DNA of 5,744 bases, from the NCBI GenBank assembly GCA_003454415.1, contig DMKG01000177.1, positions 1-5,744 on the forward strand, read 5' to 3'. The position numbers and the translations under genes were made by a program. Origin of the DNA: Alphaproteobacteria bacterium (GTDB taxonomy: Bacteria; Pseudomonadota; Alphaproteobacteria; UBA11222). Positions 4,937 through 5,744 of the stretch are shown in pieces (position 1 is the first letter of the stretch; every line of letters begins with the position of its first letter). The notes beneath the pieces are model-generated. The model made no database searches. It was not told where the DNA came from and worked only from the letters and a program-made list of their open reading frames with translations.

Positions 4937-5744
4937 TTAGCTGAGGGCGCCCTTGCGATAGAGACGGTACAGAAGTCTGGGGGCGGATAAAACCGGGTGC
5001 CGTTTCTGCCAGGGGCTCAGCTTCAACGCCACGCCGGAATGGCGTTCGATCTTCCACAAGAGGTAATCCACCCCTCCCTCAAAGGTGAACGTGGCCTTGA
5101 TTAACCGCAGAATTGTGCGGATTTTCCCTAAGACGCAGCGCAGCTTCCAGGCAAGGCGCGCCTTGAAAAAAGAAAGGTTGGACGGGAGAGGGCGCGCATC
5201 GCCGCCTAATGCAAGCGCATTAAAAATCTCGTCGTAATAGGCGGGTTCATGGTCATATATCTGTTGCGGCCGGTCTTTTCGCTCCACCCGCAATTCCGCG
5301 CCATAGGTCAGTTCGAATAGTTGCGTCCAGAAAATCCGTGACGTATCCGCTTGCGGCGCACAGCTTCGCGCCCAGGCGCAGGCTGTTTCTACCGCGTTGT
5401 AGAGAGCGGCGATGACCTGATCCCGGTCCGTATGACTGGCGGCGTAAACAAGGGTTGCGGGTTGTGCGAAGCGGGCCCATAGCGTGGTGTCGAGGGCAAG
5501 CTTCGACATCCGCCGGTAAAATTGACGCTGTGAGATGATGGCGATTTTTGCGGCGATGGGGGCGGAAGGTTCGCCAACGCGCAGGAACTCCACGTTCGGG
5601 GGCAGCAGAAAATTGATCAGTGATCGGATCATGGAGTGGTGATAATGCCGGTAGCGGTCAACCAGGACATAAAAATCCAATACCCCTTCGGCTGCGCCTG
5701 AGCGGCGGCAGGAGCCGTAAAACAGGATGGCGCGTACGGCGCCG
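4937..5744 (-). CDS. Tam41-like nucleotidyltransferase, probable phosphatidate cytidylyltransferase (CDP-diacylglycerol synthase), 5' truncated
   Basis: The frame is open to the window edge (first complete codon 5743-5741), giving 268 visible residues; the start is outside. The visible N-terminus has ILFYGSCRR (6-14) and, after a short Gly/Ala loop, LDFYVLVDRYRHYH (22-35). This is a nucleotidyltransferase signature: a Gly-Ser turn and acidic D23 with D29. The rest follows the order I remember for mitochondrial Tam41: KIAIISQRQF (66-75), TTLWARFAQP (86-95), ALYNAVETA (112-120), WTQLFELTYGAELRVE (138-153), an HEPAYYDEIF segment (164-173), and a basic C-terminal part IRTILRLIKATFTFEGGVDY (208-227). 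Tam41 makes CDP-diacylglycerol from phosphatidate and CTP at the inner mitochondrial membrane; the basic, aromatic C-terminus would suit membrane association. No clear transmembrane helix is present, unlike CdsA. TTG at 5680 is not the start, because the GS motif lies upstream of it. The family call rests on remembered motif order, not an alignment. It lies 116 nt upstream of panB. Confidence 0.6.
   Translation of the reverse strand, partial: GAVRAILFYGSCRRSGAAEGVLDFYVLVDRYRHYHHSMIRSLINFLLPPNVEFLRVGEPSAPIAAKIAIISQRQFYRRMSKLALDTTLWARFAQPATLVYAASHTDRDQVIAALYNAVETACAWARSCAPQADTSRIFWTQLFELTYGAELRVERKDRPQQIYDHEPAYYDEIFNALALGGDARPLPSNLSFFKARLAWKLRCVLGKIRTILRLIKATFTFEGGVDYLLWKIERHSGVALKLSPWQKRHPVLSAPRLLYRLYRKGALS

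Overview
The window comes from a fairly GC-rich bacterial chromosome, most likely an alphaproteobacterium. This lineage call is an inference: the PanB variant with a [13 protein letters not shown] segment, the PanC type and the omega-transaminase all resemble alphaproteobacterial versions as I remember them, and no rRNA or other firm marker is present. Nothing suggests a phage, plasmid or transposon. There is no IS element, tRNA or CRISPR array.

Layout from left to right. (1) Positions 1-648, + strand: the C-terminal end of a cut-off exported or surface protein, with a proline-rich linker and a beta-rich DLDLHLTGP domain of the kind found behind FecR domains. Two back-to-back hairpins follow (668-712). 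(2) Positions 830-1315, - strand: yajQ, a small nucleotide/c-di-GMP-binding protein. It is divergent from (3) positions 1395-2771, + strand: a class III PLP omega-aminotransferase of the SpuC / Chromobacterium omega-transaminase type. The two share a short AT-rich promoter region. (4) Positions 2772-3070: a gap without protein genes, between convergent genes. It holds a promoter-like sequence (2853-2880), then four stem-loops packed end to end (2891-3027), the last being a textbook intrinsic terminator with a T tract. I read this as an unannotated small RNA of about 148 nt, and it is the most interesting item in the window. (5) Positions 3071-3931 and 3963-4820, - strand: panC and panB, 31 nt apart, clearly one operon for pantothenate (CoA precursor) synthesis. 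(6) Positions 4937-5744, - strand, cut by the window end: a nucleotidyltransferase-fold protein whose motif order matches the mitochondrial CDP-diacylglycerol synthase Tam41. It is probably a bacterial Tam41-like phosphatidate cytidylyltransferase.

How the genes work together: PanB makes ketopantoate and PanC joins pantoate to beta-alanine, giving pantothenate. The Tam41-like gene lies 116 nt upstream of panB on the same strand and may be co-transcribed, although that gap could hold a separate panB promoter. The omega-aminotransferase could act on putrescine, beta-alanine or related amines. A metabolic link to panC through beta-alanine is conceivable but not shown by the sequence.
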